The position numbers and the translations under genes were made by a program. The notes beneath the pieces are model-generated. The model saw only the letters and a program-made list of their open reading frames with translations. It ran no database searches and was not told the DNA's origin. Below, one piece after another: positions 35,849 to 48,329 of a stretch of DNA of 64,000 nucleotides (within the stretch, counting starts at the first letter, position 1; each line of letters opens with the position of its first letter). The DNA lies in the NCBI GenBank assembly GCA_902805475.1, contig CADCSX010000010.1:2017001-2081000 (forward strand), in the 5' to 3' direction. Source of the stretch: Entonaema liquescens (taxonomy: Eukaryota; Ascomycota; Sordariomycetes; Xylariales; Xylariaceae).

Positions 35849-36000
35849 GAGGCAGCGGGTTCTCTTGTATATAGCATATCGTGATATCAAAGTGCGGGCT
35901 GGTCAGTTTTGCTTCTGATTATCTAGTCGTATTTATGATAACGGTGTTAAAAACCGCGATTCATGTTTCATGCTGTCTCTTAATTACATGTGATCCGCAC

Positions 36001-37000
36001 TTAGCTATGTAGCCATGTCTTTACCGTGGCTGCTAGATCTTCCTCCTGTAGACCTAGTAAGCTAATCGCGTTCTTGTCTCCTAATACCGCGTGGCCAGCA
36101 CCATCCGTGTAGATACGCCTCCGCAAGAAGTTTGAGAAGGCGCTGTAATCCCCCTTACTCAGCTTTTCTAGCCCGATCTTCTCCTGTTCTGCGGTGCTGG
36201 CGTGCTCTATATTCCACTTCTCCCCAGTCTCTTTTTCCACAATATCGAGGATCTGGTTTTGGGAGGGGTTAAAAGACGCGATCGTAAGATATTGGTTGGC
36301 AGTCTTGTCTGGCTGCGATAGTATGGCGACGATAGCCTTGCCGATAAAGGCCAGATTTGACGCCTGGACTGGTTCGTCACCGGAGTCATAAATAGTAGCA
36401 GTCTTTGTGTCTTTATTAAACCCTACGATGCCATATTTCAGCCCCTACGTTAGTTCGTCAGCAGTCGCAACTCTTGTAGCCATTATATTATACCTTACCC
36501 AATCAAAGAAGATCCCACTGGAAACGGCAGTCCATGTAAACCAAGGGTTCTCCTGTGACTTGCCAATGATGTAGTCGAGAGTCTTGACCTTGCCTTGGAG
36601 GATTTTTCCGATGGATGTGCCCTCGACGATTCTAGTGTTGATACCAAACTCGGATGGAATAAATCGTTTCACCCTCGCGGCGATTGCGGCATCTACTAGG
36701 GGGATCTGGCCGCCGATAGCCACCGTAGCGATGGTAGATACGACGGCATCTTGTCCTTGAAGAGCAGCGGTCAACCCCTCGACGGACTGATAGTTAACCT
36801 TCTTTGGGGTCACATCAGGAGGGAAAGTAGCGGCGGACTCCTCACGCGCGAACGCAGTAACTTTAAAGCCAGCTTTAAGGAGCTCTTGGACGACTTCCCT
36901 TCCCAGATTGCCGGATGCCTGATATGATATTAGCAAAATCGGGAGTTCGTTGAGCTTTACTTACGCCAATGACCGCTACGTTCTTAATAGAATCTACCAT
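36001..37000 (-). CDS. NmrA-like / isoflavone-reductase-like NAD(P)-binding protein
   Basis: Cytosolic Rossmann-fold protein of 299 aa; three exons 37000-36965, 36918-36499 and 36444-36001, all in phase. The N-terminus joins to VAVIGASGNLGREVV, the GxxGxxG cofactor site. Then come KVTAFAREESAATFP, GQDAVVSTIATVAIGGQIPL, VKRFIPSEFGINTR and WTAVSSGIFFDWGLKYGIVG, all typical of the family. These proteins either reduce small aromatic or terpenoid substrates or act as redox sensors. The catalytic Tyr of true SDRs is not expected here. It lies 1.1 kb from the 3' end of the PKS, on the same strand, so it is a candidate left-edge tailoring gene of the cluster; membership is unproven. Confidence 0.9.
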
Positions 37001-38143
37001 GGCTTCTCCAAATACCTCACTGCAATAATGGTTTAGCACGTAAAAGATGGCGAAGCTCTTACGCCGAACCTGAACAGCTCAATTGCCGGACACGCGGGAC
37101 TATTTATGCTGTAAACCGCTAGCTTAAGCGGGGATGTTGATACATGATCCCAATTGCCTAAGTTGTAGCAACGAGCGCGTGCTCGGAGAATTCCAGCCGA
37201 ACCTCTAGAACTACCGAGCGACATACCAGAAAGATGTGCCGGTAGAGCCAAGAATGATGCGTATCATTGGGTGGCGGTGAGCTCATACGAGGCGGTTGAT
37301 TCGTAATCCACAGATCGCGAGCTAAAATGTCGTTGCTCGTTGATCTACTAGCAGTTGGATAATCGGTTTCAAGCTTGGTATCTTTTCATATTATCTATTG
37401 TCCAAAGTAGCTGCTCTTGTGAATCATCAACGTGATTAGCTCATATTTTCCCTATCCTTCGAGTACTACTGGAAACGCCCTCTTAAACTATAATTCTTGC
37501 GCAAAGGAGTTTAACCTACTAACGACCTAAGTAGAGTTTAGCGATCGACGTGTTTTCAGGCTTCCTATGGAATATATTGATAATCACTTATTGCCGTGCA
37601 GCCCTTTTGCAGCCTTTTTACACCCCATATCCGCGTACTAAACTATCGAAAACGGTATGATAGTTAACTACCTGGTAGGTATCTTAAGTATCGACGATAC
37701 GTAAGGGCAATCTCTGGCTTGTGACGTCATGACACTATCGTATCTAGGTAGTGTAAGTTCCATCAACCACCGTATATATCACGCCTAGGTAGTATTTGGT
37801 TTCACATATATAGCGGATAGGTTCTCATTATAAAGTAACATAACTTTCAGGGCTACCCATATTCTTGAAGCTTATGTAAATCACGATGGTATCCCTTCGG
37901 ACCGGGAGTTTTACGCATCGATCAAGAAACTGGCAAACGATCTCGGTGGCGATTAACAAATGGTATTCAAGAGTATCTAAGATGCCTTCATTAAATCAGG
38001 TTTAGATGAATGCCTAAAGAAACTTAGGGTGGAGAGGGTGGTGGTTTACAGTTACATGACTAATAACTGCCGCGGGGATACCACCGCGCGCAGCGTGTTT
38101 AGGAGACGAGACCAAATTGTCGGGCTTTTAGAACCAGCCATAA
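37001..38143. other. Gap between reductase and PKS, with a decayed coding fragment
   Basis: Mostly AT-leaning non-coding DNA. On the plus strand at about 37851-38030 a single frame reads ATHILEAYVNHDGIPSDREF and YASIKKLANDLGGD, stop TAA, QMVFKSI, stop TAA, DAFIKSGLDECLKKL. The preceding CTTTCAG looks like a 3' splice site. Both TAA codons could come from CAA by C-to-T change at CpA. I do not recognise the protein. Confidence 0.45.
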
Positions 38144-41100
38144 CTATATCCCCACAGGCGGGGTCGGTAAACTGCGGAAACGACTTTGTATCGCAGCTTC
38201 CCTGCCCAGTCCTTCCAGTGACAGATTTCCCAAGAGCGTGAAAACCTGCACGTTCCAACCAATCTCTTTTGAAAACCAGTTCTTCAGGTCAATCGAAACC
38301 AACGAGTCAATCCCATAAGTGTGGGCTGGTCTTGTCAAGTCGATATCTGTCTCCGGTAGGCCAAGGAGTTGACCAAGTTTGAACCTCAACCATTGGATAA
38401 CCAGCGCAGCTGCTTCGTCCTCTGATGAAGCGCTACAAATCGCCTTCGCACGATTTAACTCAACCGGTTTGGATAGTAGACCAGAGTCCAGCTTGCTCAG
38501 GTCTCTATCCATAGCAAACAAATGACTAAATAGAGGGCGACGAATTGAATGGTGTAGGTCAGTGCCTTTCGCTAGAACAGCTGCCGGAGCTTCGATGCCT
38601 ACAAGAACCTGGACTCGGTCGCTGGATAATAGAGGCAATTTAGAATCACAGTAATACTCCATTAGTGCCAAAAGCTCATCCATGCGAATGTCGATAAGAT
38701 GCCCGATCCTGCGCATGCTAGCCAGCAGCTTTTGATCATTGGCAATCACGCCCTCGTCTATCATAAGACCTAGGTCGATGGATACAGCCTTTTGTCCAAG
38801 GGAAAGACGGTGATGTGCTAGCGCATCTTTGAATGTGTTACCAGCAGCATAATTCGCCTGTGAGCGATTGCCAAATATTCCATTGATCGAAGATATCAGA
38901 ACAAAGAAGTCGAGGTCCATTGGGAGGGTGGTATGTAGGTTCCAGGATCCCGTAACCTTCGAGCTCGTGCTAATAATCCAATCGTCGAAGCTCATATTGG
39001 GCCAGAAATTGTCCCTCAGAGCAACTGTCGCCTGAATGCATCCGAGGATGGGCGGCATCCTACTCTTGAGTCCAGTTAATGTTTCCCGTAACCTTGCCAG
39101 GTTACTAATATCGACGGCAGGCGTTGAAACGACTACTTCTTGTGCTTCTAACTCACGCACTAGAGCTTGAGCCTCGTTGGTGCTCGAACCGGAGCGAGTC
39201 AAAATCACTAGGTATCGGGCACCACGGCTGACCATCCAGCGGACAATGCCTCGACCAAGACCACCGAACCCACCAGCAACTACATAAGAAGCATCGGACT
39301 TGAAAATAAGCCCAGGCCTTGTCTTCACGTTTGCCTAGGATATCTATGTTAGTGGAACTGACGTATGTAAGAAAAGACAGTATATACGAACGATTACGGC
39401 CGCCTCCGGGTTCAACTCGACCACTCGCTTTCCTAGAAAATTCGTGGACTGGAAACTGGAAAATGTTCCATGAATGTCGTTCGAAGAGAATATATGAAGG
39501 GGTTTTGGGAGAGCCATTTTTTCCCTGAAGGCAATTTCAACAGCCTCCTGGAAGATCTTGTAGGCCACCTGGGGCTTAGACTTTAGCAGGCTAACCATGT
39601 TGATAGATGCTTGGATCATATTGGTGATAGTCTTATGGCCTATTGGCGTTTTGGTAAGGCCATTTGACCTTGATCCATCGCTATAGCTTATCAGTCGTCC
39701 TAGTGGTGCCAAGCACTGTTGCGTAAAGTCAGTAGCGTCGCTCTCGTCTTCTAGGGGTCCTACAATAACGTCAACACCGCATCCTTGGGTACGCTGAAGG
39801 ATCTTGCTTGCAATTAACCCGTCATCGGTGTAGAAGATATCTGCAGTCGGCACACCACATTCATCTTGAAGATGCCTACCCTTTGGCCTTGAACTTGCAG
39901 TAGTAAAAACTTCAGCACCTAACCTTTTCGCCATCTGGATAGCCATCTGACCTGCGAAACTTGTCCCTTCATGGATCAAGATGGTTTCACCCGGCATCAA
40001 CCGCGCTACGTTTCTTAGGCTGTGATGCGCCAACCACAAAGAGCTCGGTAGTGAAGCTGCTTGCGTGAGGCTCAAGTATGGAGGCACTCGGGCGAGAGCG
40101 CTGGCGCCGACTCTTATGATAGTCCTAAACGTCGATGGTGCAATAGCGAACACGAACTCTCCAGGAACATAGCCAGAGCTACCCCCAGCTTCTAAGACAA
40201 CCCCTGCGAACTCAGTCCCAATTTCGGCCTCGTCTAGCTGTCCCATGGTGATTGCAAAATCCCTATGTGCCAGCCCAACGGCACGAACCTGGACGATAAC
40301 TTCGTTCAATTCTAGCGGACTACTACGTTGATCAACACCTTTGAACTCTCTCCATTGAAGGGTCTCCAGTCGGCCTGGCGAGCCTACGTGCAGTTTTAAC
40401 GGCGTTTCTCCAGCAATTTGACATTCCCGTTTTTGCCAAAGTGTGTTGGCATTAGCCACAATCGTGTTCAAGCTGTGGTTTTCAGTAATGCGATGAACAT
40501 GAGGCATTCCTTGAATACAGACAATATTCTCAACACTCTCTATCGGAAGCTCTATAATCCTCTTTACGAGGTTAGAGATCATAGTAACCACTTCCTGTTG
40601 ATCTTGATTTAATTCATCTAGTGCCAAAGTCGAAAATTTCTTCGTCGAGTCTTCTGACATCATAACGCGACCCAAACCATCTATAATCCGGTGTCGTGGG
40701 TCTGGTTTGCCTAAGGAGCGAGTGACCCAAAGGACATTTTTAGATCGTTGTAAGATAGGGTTCAAATAGTTATAATCGGCTGCCGATATATTGTAAAGAA
40801 ACACCGAATCGAGCTCCAGGAGAGATACCGCAATAGTTTCATCAGTGAATCTCGCCTCTACACACTTATCCAGTGTAAGTATTTGACAAGACCTGGTGCC
40901 ATAGATGGAAAGTAGATGTTCTGCAATAATACGCTGTGATTGCACCATATTATCGACTATTAGTTCCACTTTGAACGAGGTTGCTGAAGATCGGTTAACG
41001 CTGGAGATTATGATACTCTCGGACTGCATATTCGATGTTTCTCTCCCTGGAATATCGACGTCAACACCAGAGAATCCGGCCGTCCTGAGGTGATAGTTCC

Positions 41101-44100
41101 ATTGATCTACTTTGAGACATGGGCTGTGAAGAGATCTGGTGTCGTATTTTAAGGGCTCCCACCAATCTGGTAGCAGCCCAAATATGAAACCGATCTCCAG
41201 CGCATCTGGTACGGTTGTTTCTAAGAGTAAAAGCTTCCCATCCGGTTTTAGCAGTCTCCGAATATTAGACAAAGTCTCATTGATCTTCTTAGTAGCATGT
41301 ATAACATGTGACGCAACAACAAGATCATAACTTCCTGCCTCAAAAGACTGAACGATAGGGTCTTCTGATATATCGCATAATCTAAAGTTCATTAGGCTAG
41401 AGTAAGCCTTAAACCTTGACTGGGACGAAGTTAAGAATCTTGGAGATATGTCTGTATAGTCGTATTTCGCCCATTTCATAACACCTTGGTTTTAAAGTCA
41501 ATATGTTTACCTTATAAGGATGATCTAAGAGCCAAACGGCTCGGGAATCGCGCACTAGAAGGGTAAATACATACCATCGCTGCTCAATGTTTCAAGTAGA
41601 CAAGGTGTAATACTGCCCGTGCCAGCCCCAACTTCAAGAATATTCATTGAGGGGTTCTGGTGGCAAAGGAGCTCCATAAATCTCCGGACCGGATAGGTGT
41701 GGTGGTCGTTTGCAAGCATCTCTTCGTAGTAACGGTCGATGATTCCATTTTGGAACATGATGTCCAGCGGATCAATTGTTCCTTGAAGAATACGTATAAG
41801 ATTTCGCCCCAGTGTCATGAGAAGCTCACCCTCAGCACCGGACTTTTCGACTTCATCAGTAATCAGATTTCGGTACTCACGATCGTCCAACAGACGTTGG
41901 AGAGTATTCTGATCAACCCGTGATTTTCCTTGTAGAATGAGCTGTTCTTGGTATTGCATCCAGTCAATGTACGCTTCGAATCGTCCCAACCTCAGTGAAG
42001 GATGTTTCTCGAGGAATAAAATGGAATCTCGAATGAAAACTGCGACAGCAGCTATCTTCCAGCTATGACTAGCCGTAGCATCTTCAGCTTCATCAGGCCT
42101 GCCTCGAGCACAATGCTCGCGCAATTGCTCATGAGTCAACATCGAAATGTAGGGTTTCGAGGTAAGACGGTGGCAGAGAGGGCGGGGTCCGTCTCCAACC
42201 TGCTGCTCGTATGACGCATCCGAGTTGCTAATGAACGCTGTTTCAAGGTTATTGAGGATAATAAGCGGATTGGTGGATTGTGAAAGAGTGACTACAATGT
42301 CCCCAGCCGCCCCTCGGTAGCCTCGTTGCCGGAACTTTCCTGTGACATCAAGCTCACCATTCCTCAAGTCTGATACGTTTTGAATCCATAAACTACCAAT
42401 ACGGGTTGGCATCATCGTGGCGAGGTCATTGTGTGGCATTTGATGGTTGAGGGCGGGGACAAGAAGTTGAGCAAGGCCATCGAGCGTGGTCGGGTGAATA
42501 ATGTAGGATGGGGAAAATGCCAGTTCTTTCGTTTTAGATTTCCAAGCCTCCGTGTCAAGGTGAGAAACTGCTTCGCCTCTAGGCCCAAAACGAGGCTGTT
42601 TTAGATTCTGGAAGCATGGGCCGTAAACGATTGCCTCGGTTCCCTGTTCCGAGTAAAGGTCGTTCTCTGTCTTTCCGCACACCTCTGCAACAAAGCTAAG
42701 CCACCTCTCGGGCGACTGCCCTGTAATCCACGGGCCAGATGACAAAATTTGGTCCTGACCTCTTAGATCCATAACAGCGCGAACTGTGCCATTGCAACAC
42801 TCAATGTAGCTACCATTTTCGATGACGAAAAGGCGGAACTCAGATCCCGTGTCGAGGTTTCGTCGAGATGGGCTCACCAAAGTGAACTGAGTCTCGACCT
42901 GGCCTATTCCTAGCGGAAAAGTAATGGCGTGAGAGAAGACTACGTCATCGATGTATATGCCGCACAGGGAATCAATATCACCAAGTAATTGGACAAGGGC
43001 CTCGATAGCCATGACTACCATTCCAGCTGCTGGGAAGACAATCTGACCTCCGATTGTATGATCTTCCAGCCAGGGCACCTCCGCTACACGAATAACATTA
43101 TGCCACTGTGCGAGTCGCGGATTCCAGTCTAGATTTCGTGTCCCGAGAAGATCATGTCGTGACACCTCACGAAAACGCAGATTTCTACTAAGACGACCTT
43201 CTCGCCAGTGCAATTGTGAGTGATCGAACGGGTATGATGGCATTCCCGCAGGAGAAGGACGAGGCAGATTTCTTATATTATTCGCGCGAATTACATCAAC
43301 CGAAGGAAACCCCGAGCACCAGAGCTCCCCGACTGCGTGAAGGAGGCTTTCAGCCGCATCTTGGTTGCGAATAAGAGAAGGGATATACGCGAGATGGGAA
43401 GAAGCCCCAAATAGTTCCGAAATTGTGTCCCGAATGGGACCTTGGAGAGCGCTGTGTGGCCCGACCTCTAGCACATGTGTAGCTCTTAAATCGGCCTCTT
43501 GACGTTTTCCGAGATACTGTCTCGGCTTCTTACCCGCCCTCAGGGCGAACCTGGAGAATGCTAACTCGAATTCGACAGTAGATATTAGGTTACGGACCCA
43601 ATAGTGGCCCTCAGAGAGTAACTCAACATCTGCAATATCACCTGTGACTGAAGAAACCATGGGAGTAGGTCTGATGCTAGACCCTCTTTCTAGATTGTCG
43701 CCGATGAGCATAAGGTACTCATCTGCAATGGCTGACATGAATCTAGAATGATGATAGGCTACAGGAACCCGAAGCCTCCGAGCAAAAAGGCCCTTCTCTT
43801 TGAGCCATGATTCCAGCCTAGAAAGCTGAGACCATGGACCTGTGAGGGTAACACTTTTTGGGCTATTCACACAGCCAATACAGACATCGAGAGGCTCAAC
43901 AACTTCATCCCTGAGACGGTTAATGTAGCTCTTAGCTTCCTTTTGTGAGAAACCGGCAGCCATCATAGTCATATTGAAGTCTTCTCCTCTCTGCGAAAGT
44001 CGTGCTGACAGTGTACCGCGATAGTACGAGACTTTGACAGCAGAACGATGTGATAGAGCCCCGCAAGCGTATGCGGCGGCTATCTCCCCCGATGAGTGAC

Positions 44101-46346
44101 CTAAAGATACGGAGGGGTGTATTCCGAGGTCCCGAAGCAAATCTACGATAGCGATTTGAAGACAAGTTGTAAGTGATTGACTATACTCCGGGTTGTCAAT
44201 ATCAATTTGCTCGTTTTGTTGTAGTAAAGCATCGAGAAGGGACCAGTTGCAGCCGAGGTCTCTCAAATATGTATCTGAGGTTTTGATACTCTGTAAGACA
44301 ACATCGTAAACCGCGAGACGACGACCCATGCCAACGTACTGTGCCCCTTGACCAGTAAACACGAACGCAACACGAGCATCGTCGACAACCTTGAAAGGCC
44401 CTTTGGGAGAGACGAAACTTTGAGTGAGTGGATCTTGTGAATTTATAACAAGGAAAGATCTCCAGGAGAACTTGCTTCTTCTTTCTGCAAGTGTGTATGC
44501 GAGGTCAGATAACCTATGTGGCTGGTGAATACAGACCTCGCGATAAGCTCCTAGTAACCTTTGTATTCCTTGCTGGTCGTTAGCTGATAGCACTAGCAAT
44601 CTTGGTATTGTGGCATCATGGCGGATGGTGGGACGAGAGAGTATCTCCTGACCGACTTTAGGGCTAAGGATGGTTTTTTGTACTCTGTGAAAACCGCGCA
44701 AGCCATTTAGTTGTAGGAAGTTGGAGGCATCATCGAGAATGACTGCCGCATTCGTACCACCGAAGCCGAAGGAATTAACCTGTAGGTAGCAAAACATGAG
44801 CTATGAACCTGGCAACGTTTTTATTACGGGTTTGAAAACGTACACATGCACGGCGCAGGGTCGATACTGGCCATGGTATAACCTCCGTCGGAAACTAGGT
44901 ATATACGGTTAGGGTTATTAGTAATGACAATGTAGGTGAGCGACTTCTTACACGAATATGCAGCCTATCTGCATCGATTTTTTGGTTCAGTGAAGTAAGT
45001 CCAGCAATTGGTGGTATCATTCCTTTTTCAAGCACCAAGATGGTCTTGATAAGGCCAGCTAATCCGCTACATCCTTCTAGATGGCCAATATTTGCCTTTA
45101 CAGAACCGATGTAAAGCGGATCACTGTTAGAACGGTGCTTGAAAAATGCCGTACCTATAGCATTTGCTTCAATGGGGTCTCCAATAGGGGTGCCTGTTCC
45201 GTGAGCCTCAAAGAAACGGGTTGGAGCCATGTCAATATTACCCTCGCGATATACGCGCTGGATAAGCTCTTCCTGCGCCCTTCCGCTTGGCTGCGTAATA
45301 CTTGGGGTACGTCCATCCTGATTGGTGCCCGTATTCCTGATGACAGTCCTGATAACGTCTCCATCCCGGAGGGCATCTGTCAGTCTCTTGACAACAATGA
45401 CTGCGTGCCCTTCACCCCGGGCATATCCGTTCGCACGATCATCGAAACTCCACGACCGACTGTCTTTCGAGAGGAAATTAAAGTCTGTCATCATTTTCAT
45501 AAAGTTGGGGTGGTAGACTAGGTTTGCACCCCCAACAAGAGCCTATAGGAATAGGTTATCAGCCAAGATAAAAAGAACTGGGAGCACTCGGCAGGTTAAC
45601 TTGACTGATACATACCATCGAACAGGATCCCGCACGAAGATCTTGGCAGGCCAGATGCAGGGCAACCAGGCTCGACGAACATGCACTATCTAAATTCATT
45701 GATGTACCTTTGAAATTGAAGAACCAACTTATGCGGTTCGCTAGCATAGAAGGTGCAACACCTAGGGTTGCGTGGCGTTGCTCAGCATCAAGATCTTGTT
45801 GAAGGATACTGAGATAATCATTAGTGAAGCAACCGGTGTAAACTGACGTATCTGAACCAGTGCATCTATCAATGGGTATTCCAGCTGCAGAAGACGAGTT
45901 AGCTTCAGGAATCCAGACTCGGGGTTTTCATAGAGATTCACGCTTACCGTCTTCAAGTGCGTGATAAGAGACTTCAAGCATCCGGCGATGCTGAGGGTCC
46001 ATACACGCCGCATCTCCGGGTGTTATGGAGAAGAAAGGAGCATCGAATGCTGCAAGATCCTCCTTCACAAAATGACCACCCCTGAGCGGAAACTATGTCG
46101 AGTTAGTATAGGCGACTACTTCGACCACAGATGCGGACCTACCGAGCTGGGACGATTGTCGTCTGGATGATAATATGCATCTATATTGAGGCGGTCTTTA
46201 GGAAACTCTCTGCTTGCCGCTACCCCGTCGCAGAGCATTTTCCAAAAGTTCTCAGAAGACGATGCATTGTCAGGAAACTCAAATGCGAAGCCAACCACGG
46301 CAAGGGGTGCGAATCTCTCGTCACAACTTAGGTCTGTGCTTCCCAT
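38144..46346 (-). CDS. Highly reducing type I polyketide synthase (KS-AT-DH-cMT-ER-KR-ACP)
   Basis: Iterative PKS of 2,582 aa. Eight exons join in phase: 46346-46143, 46092-45948, 45884-45616, 45542-44952, 44894-44844 (51 nt), 44779-41575, 41484-39392 and 39334-38144. KS: active Cys185 in LDSACSSSLVAL, EAHGTGTPIGD, ANIGHLEG and NSFGFGGTNAAV. AT: Ser649 in GHSSGE. DH: His994 in DHTIGGQIVFP and Asp1187 in HPTTLDGLAQ. cMT: ILEVGAGTG at about 1467. ER at about 1880-2180: nucleotide loop degenerate (HEGTSFAGQMAIQMAK). KR: GGFGGLG at about 2206 and Tyr2348 in SQANYAAGN. ACP: Ser2530 in YGIDSLVSID. There is no thioesterase or reductive release domain, which fits the FSH1 hydrolase encoded just upstream. 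The donor of the last intron is uncertain by six bases (39392 or 39398). Expected product: a C-methylated, partly or fully reduced chain. Confidence 0.96.
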
Positions 46347-46929
46347 GGCTTAGGGTACACAACGAGCTGTCAAGAGGATCGAAAGTCGGATACGAGTCAT
46401 CGGAAGTCGGAGATATAGAAATACGCCGACGGAGAAAATGAAATAAAAGAATATACGGTGATAGAAGAATCTAGGGGGTTCGAACTCCCAAATATCGATT
46501 CAACCTTCTCTTCTGGCCCCAAAAAATACACATTGAAATCTCAGTACATGATCCATTACTTCGAAAAGAAATGTCCCAATGATTTTTAAAGTCTTATTCG
46601 GTTACTTACCGACAACTTCTCTTGGTATGCCCCCTGTCCGGAACACATGAAGCTTTTAGAGAGGTTCCAAGTGAAGGCTGGGCTACGACTTGGTATTGGC
46701 TACTCTATTGCCACCCCCTATCAGCAGAAATGGTACCCGGGCTATATATCTCGCAGGGTGGGATTTTCATGACGCCCCTCTAAGCAATTAGCGGTATAAT
46801 ATTGCGATATGCATCGGTCTCGGCTGGATGAAACTATTTTTACCAACTAGGCACTTTGGTTCGTCGAGCCTGTTAAGCCAGTCTAATGTTTGGTAGGGAA
46901 TAGCTACCTAGGTGCCTACTAGATAACCT
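46347..46929. promoter_or_regulatory. Promoter region of the PKS
   Basis: 583 bp between the FSH1 stop and the PKS start, same strand. AAGTCGGA occurs at 46383-46390 and 46404-46411, spaced 21 bp, within 70 bp of the PKS ATG. A TATATA is at about 46744-46749. A GGGTTCGAACTCCC stem near 46481 resembles a tRNA T-arm but no tRNA surrounds it. Confidence 0.35.
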
Positions 46930-47743
46930 CTAGGCTAATTTTCTCTCTAGACTTGTTTTTATCGCTTGCGCAAGAGCCTCCACCTCGCCTACTTCCTTTG
47001 GAAACCCGTGACCAGCGCTATGCATTACTCCTACACTCTTCTCTTTCACGCACATTTCCATAAGCATCTCCCCCTGACTCATAAACCCTTCGTCCTCCTT
47101 AGAATACGAATGGATAGTCATCACCCCTATTTTCCTATCACTAGATACGTCTTGTGGCTTTACTTCCTTCAGCTCTTCTACTTGAAGACTCTCCCATTCC
47201 CGCGGAAGAACACCGCATACGAAAACAGCAGCCTTGACCATGCTCCGCGCACTTTGCAACGTCTTAGCAGAATCATGACACAAGAGAAGTGTTGCGACAA
47301 GAGATGCACCTAAAGAAAAGCCCACAATGCAATCAAAAGGGCCGCATTCGCAGATATAGGAAGCTAGTTCCCATACAGCGGCTTTAGCACCAGGTGCGGT
47401 CCCATCATAATAGCTGAAGCAGTCTGCCGCTTGTGCCCGGCCATATGCAGCCTCAATGCCGGGGGCTGCAGGCCAAGGGTGACTGCCATTGAGAAAGGTA
47501 AACACATAAGATGGCCCTAGATGATAGCGAAGAGACGCTGAGCCCAAGACCAGTTAGTAACACTGCCATAGACGGAATCGTCAAGTACTTGTGGTACCGT
47601 GAACTAACCAGTCTGGATTTCAAATATCTGCACACAGTTAGCATAGCTTAACGGACACGAGATAAGCTGGCATTACCAACGTAGTTAAGACTCACATCGC
47701 TATTTGAACCAATCCCATGCAGGCATAATACCTTGTACTTCAT
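46930..47743 (-). CDS. FSH1-family serine hydrolase (LovG-type candidate PKS thioesterase)
   Basis: Alpha/beta hydrolase of 224 aa in three exons: 47743-47696, 47627-47609 (19 nt) and 47537-46930. All phases fit and the joins give KVLCLHGIGSNSDIFEIQTA followed by LRYHLGPSYVFTFLNG, the typical FSH1 N-terminus with its oxyanion-hole LHG. The nucleophile is Ser97 in IVGFSLGASL; the catalytic His is in MHSAGHGFP near the C-terminus. Fungal FSH1 proteins in PKS clusters (LovG of the lovastatin pathway is the model) release the finished chain from the ACP. This one is the next gene upstream of a PKS that lacks a release domain, which supports that role. The final assignment is inference from context. 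Confidence 0.9.
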
Positions 47744-48329
47744 ACCAAGTTCGGTAGTCATCCTGTATTAGACAAGTATAGAACCCTTCTCTAAATAGTC
47801 TAGCTTGAAGAGTTTGGCAATTCACCTCTAAACAACATATTAAAGGGCAGTGCTTGCATAAAGACCACCAAACTAGATCTTCAATGCAGCCAACTGTAGA
47901 GATATATTTTGTTGTCTCAAGGTTGGGAAATGACCTTTGACGTAACATTTTCGAAGGGTACATCACCAACCCTAACCAGTTGAACTTGCTGCAAGTGCCC
48001 AATACTACATCGTATATGCGTTCAACAGCAAACGTATCGCTTCATGGTTGCAACTTCGGTGTGTTAGTGACCATAAATCTTTTACATCATCATCAAAATT
48101 ACAAGTGCTGTTAACGCAAATTCGGCAATGCACCTTTCAGGGGGTGTTGCGCATTAATTAAAAAGACCGGGCGGAATTTGATCGGATTAGTCAACTTAAA
48201 TGCCCGACTTTAAGAGGGATGTTGTCTCGGATTGGTTTTAAGGCCAGAAAATTTCAAGATTTCCCGATTAAGAAATTGGTTTGTGCATCACGTTAGTACG
48301 TTAGTTCGTCGAATTTAACTAGTTTTAAA
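47744..48329. other. Gap upstream of FSH1 gene
   Basis: Presumed promoter, becoming AT-rich toward 48330. No gene seen. Confidence 0.35.

Noticed and set aside
46461..46500. Possible tRNA 3' half (GGGTTCGAACTCCC)
   Set aside because: The T-arm-like stem has no matching acceptor, D or anticodon arms around it.
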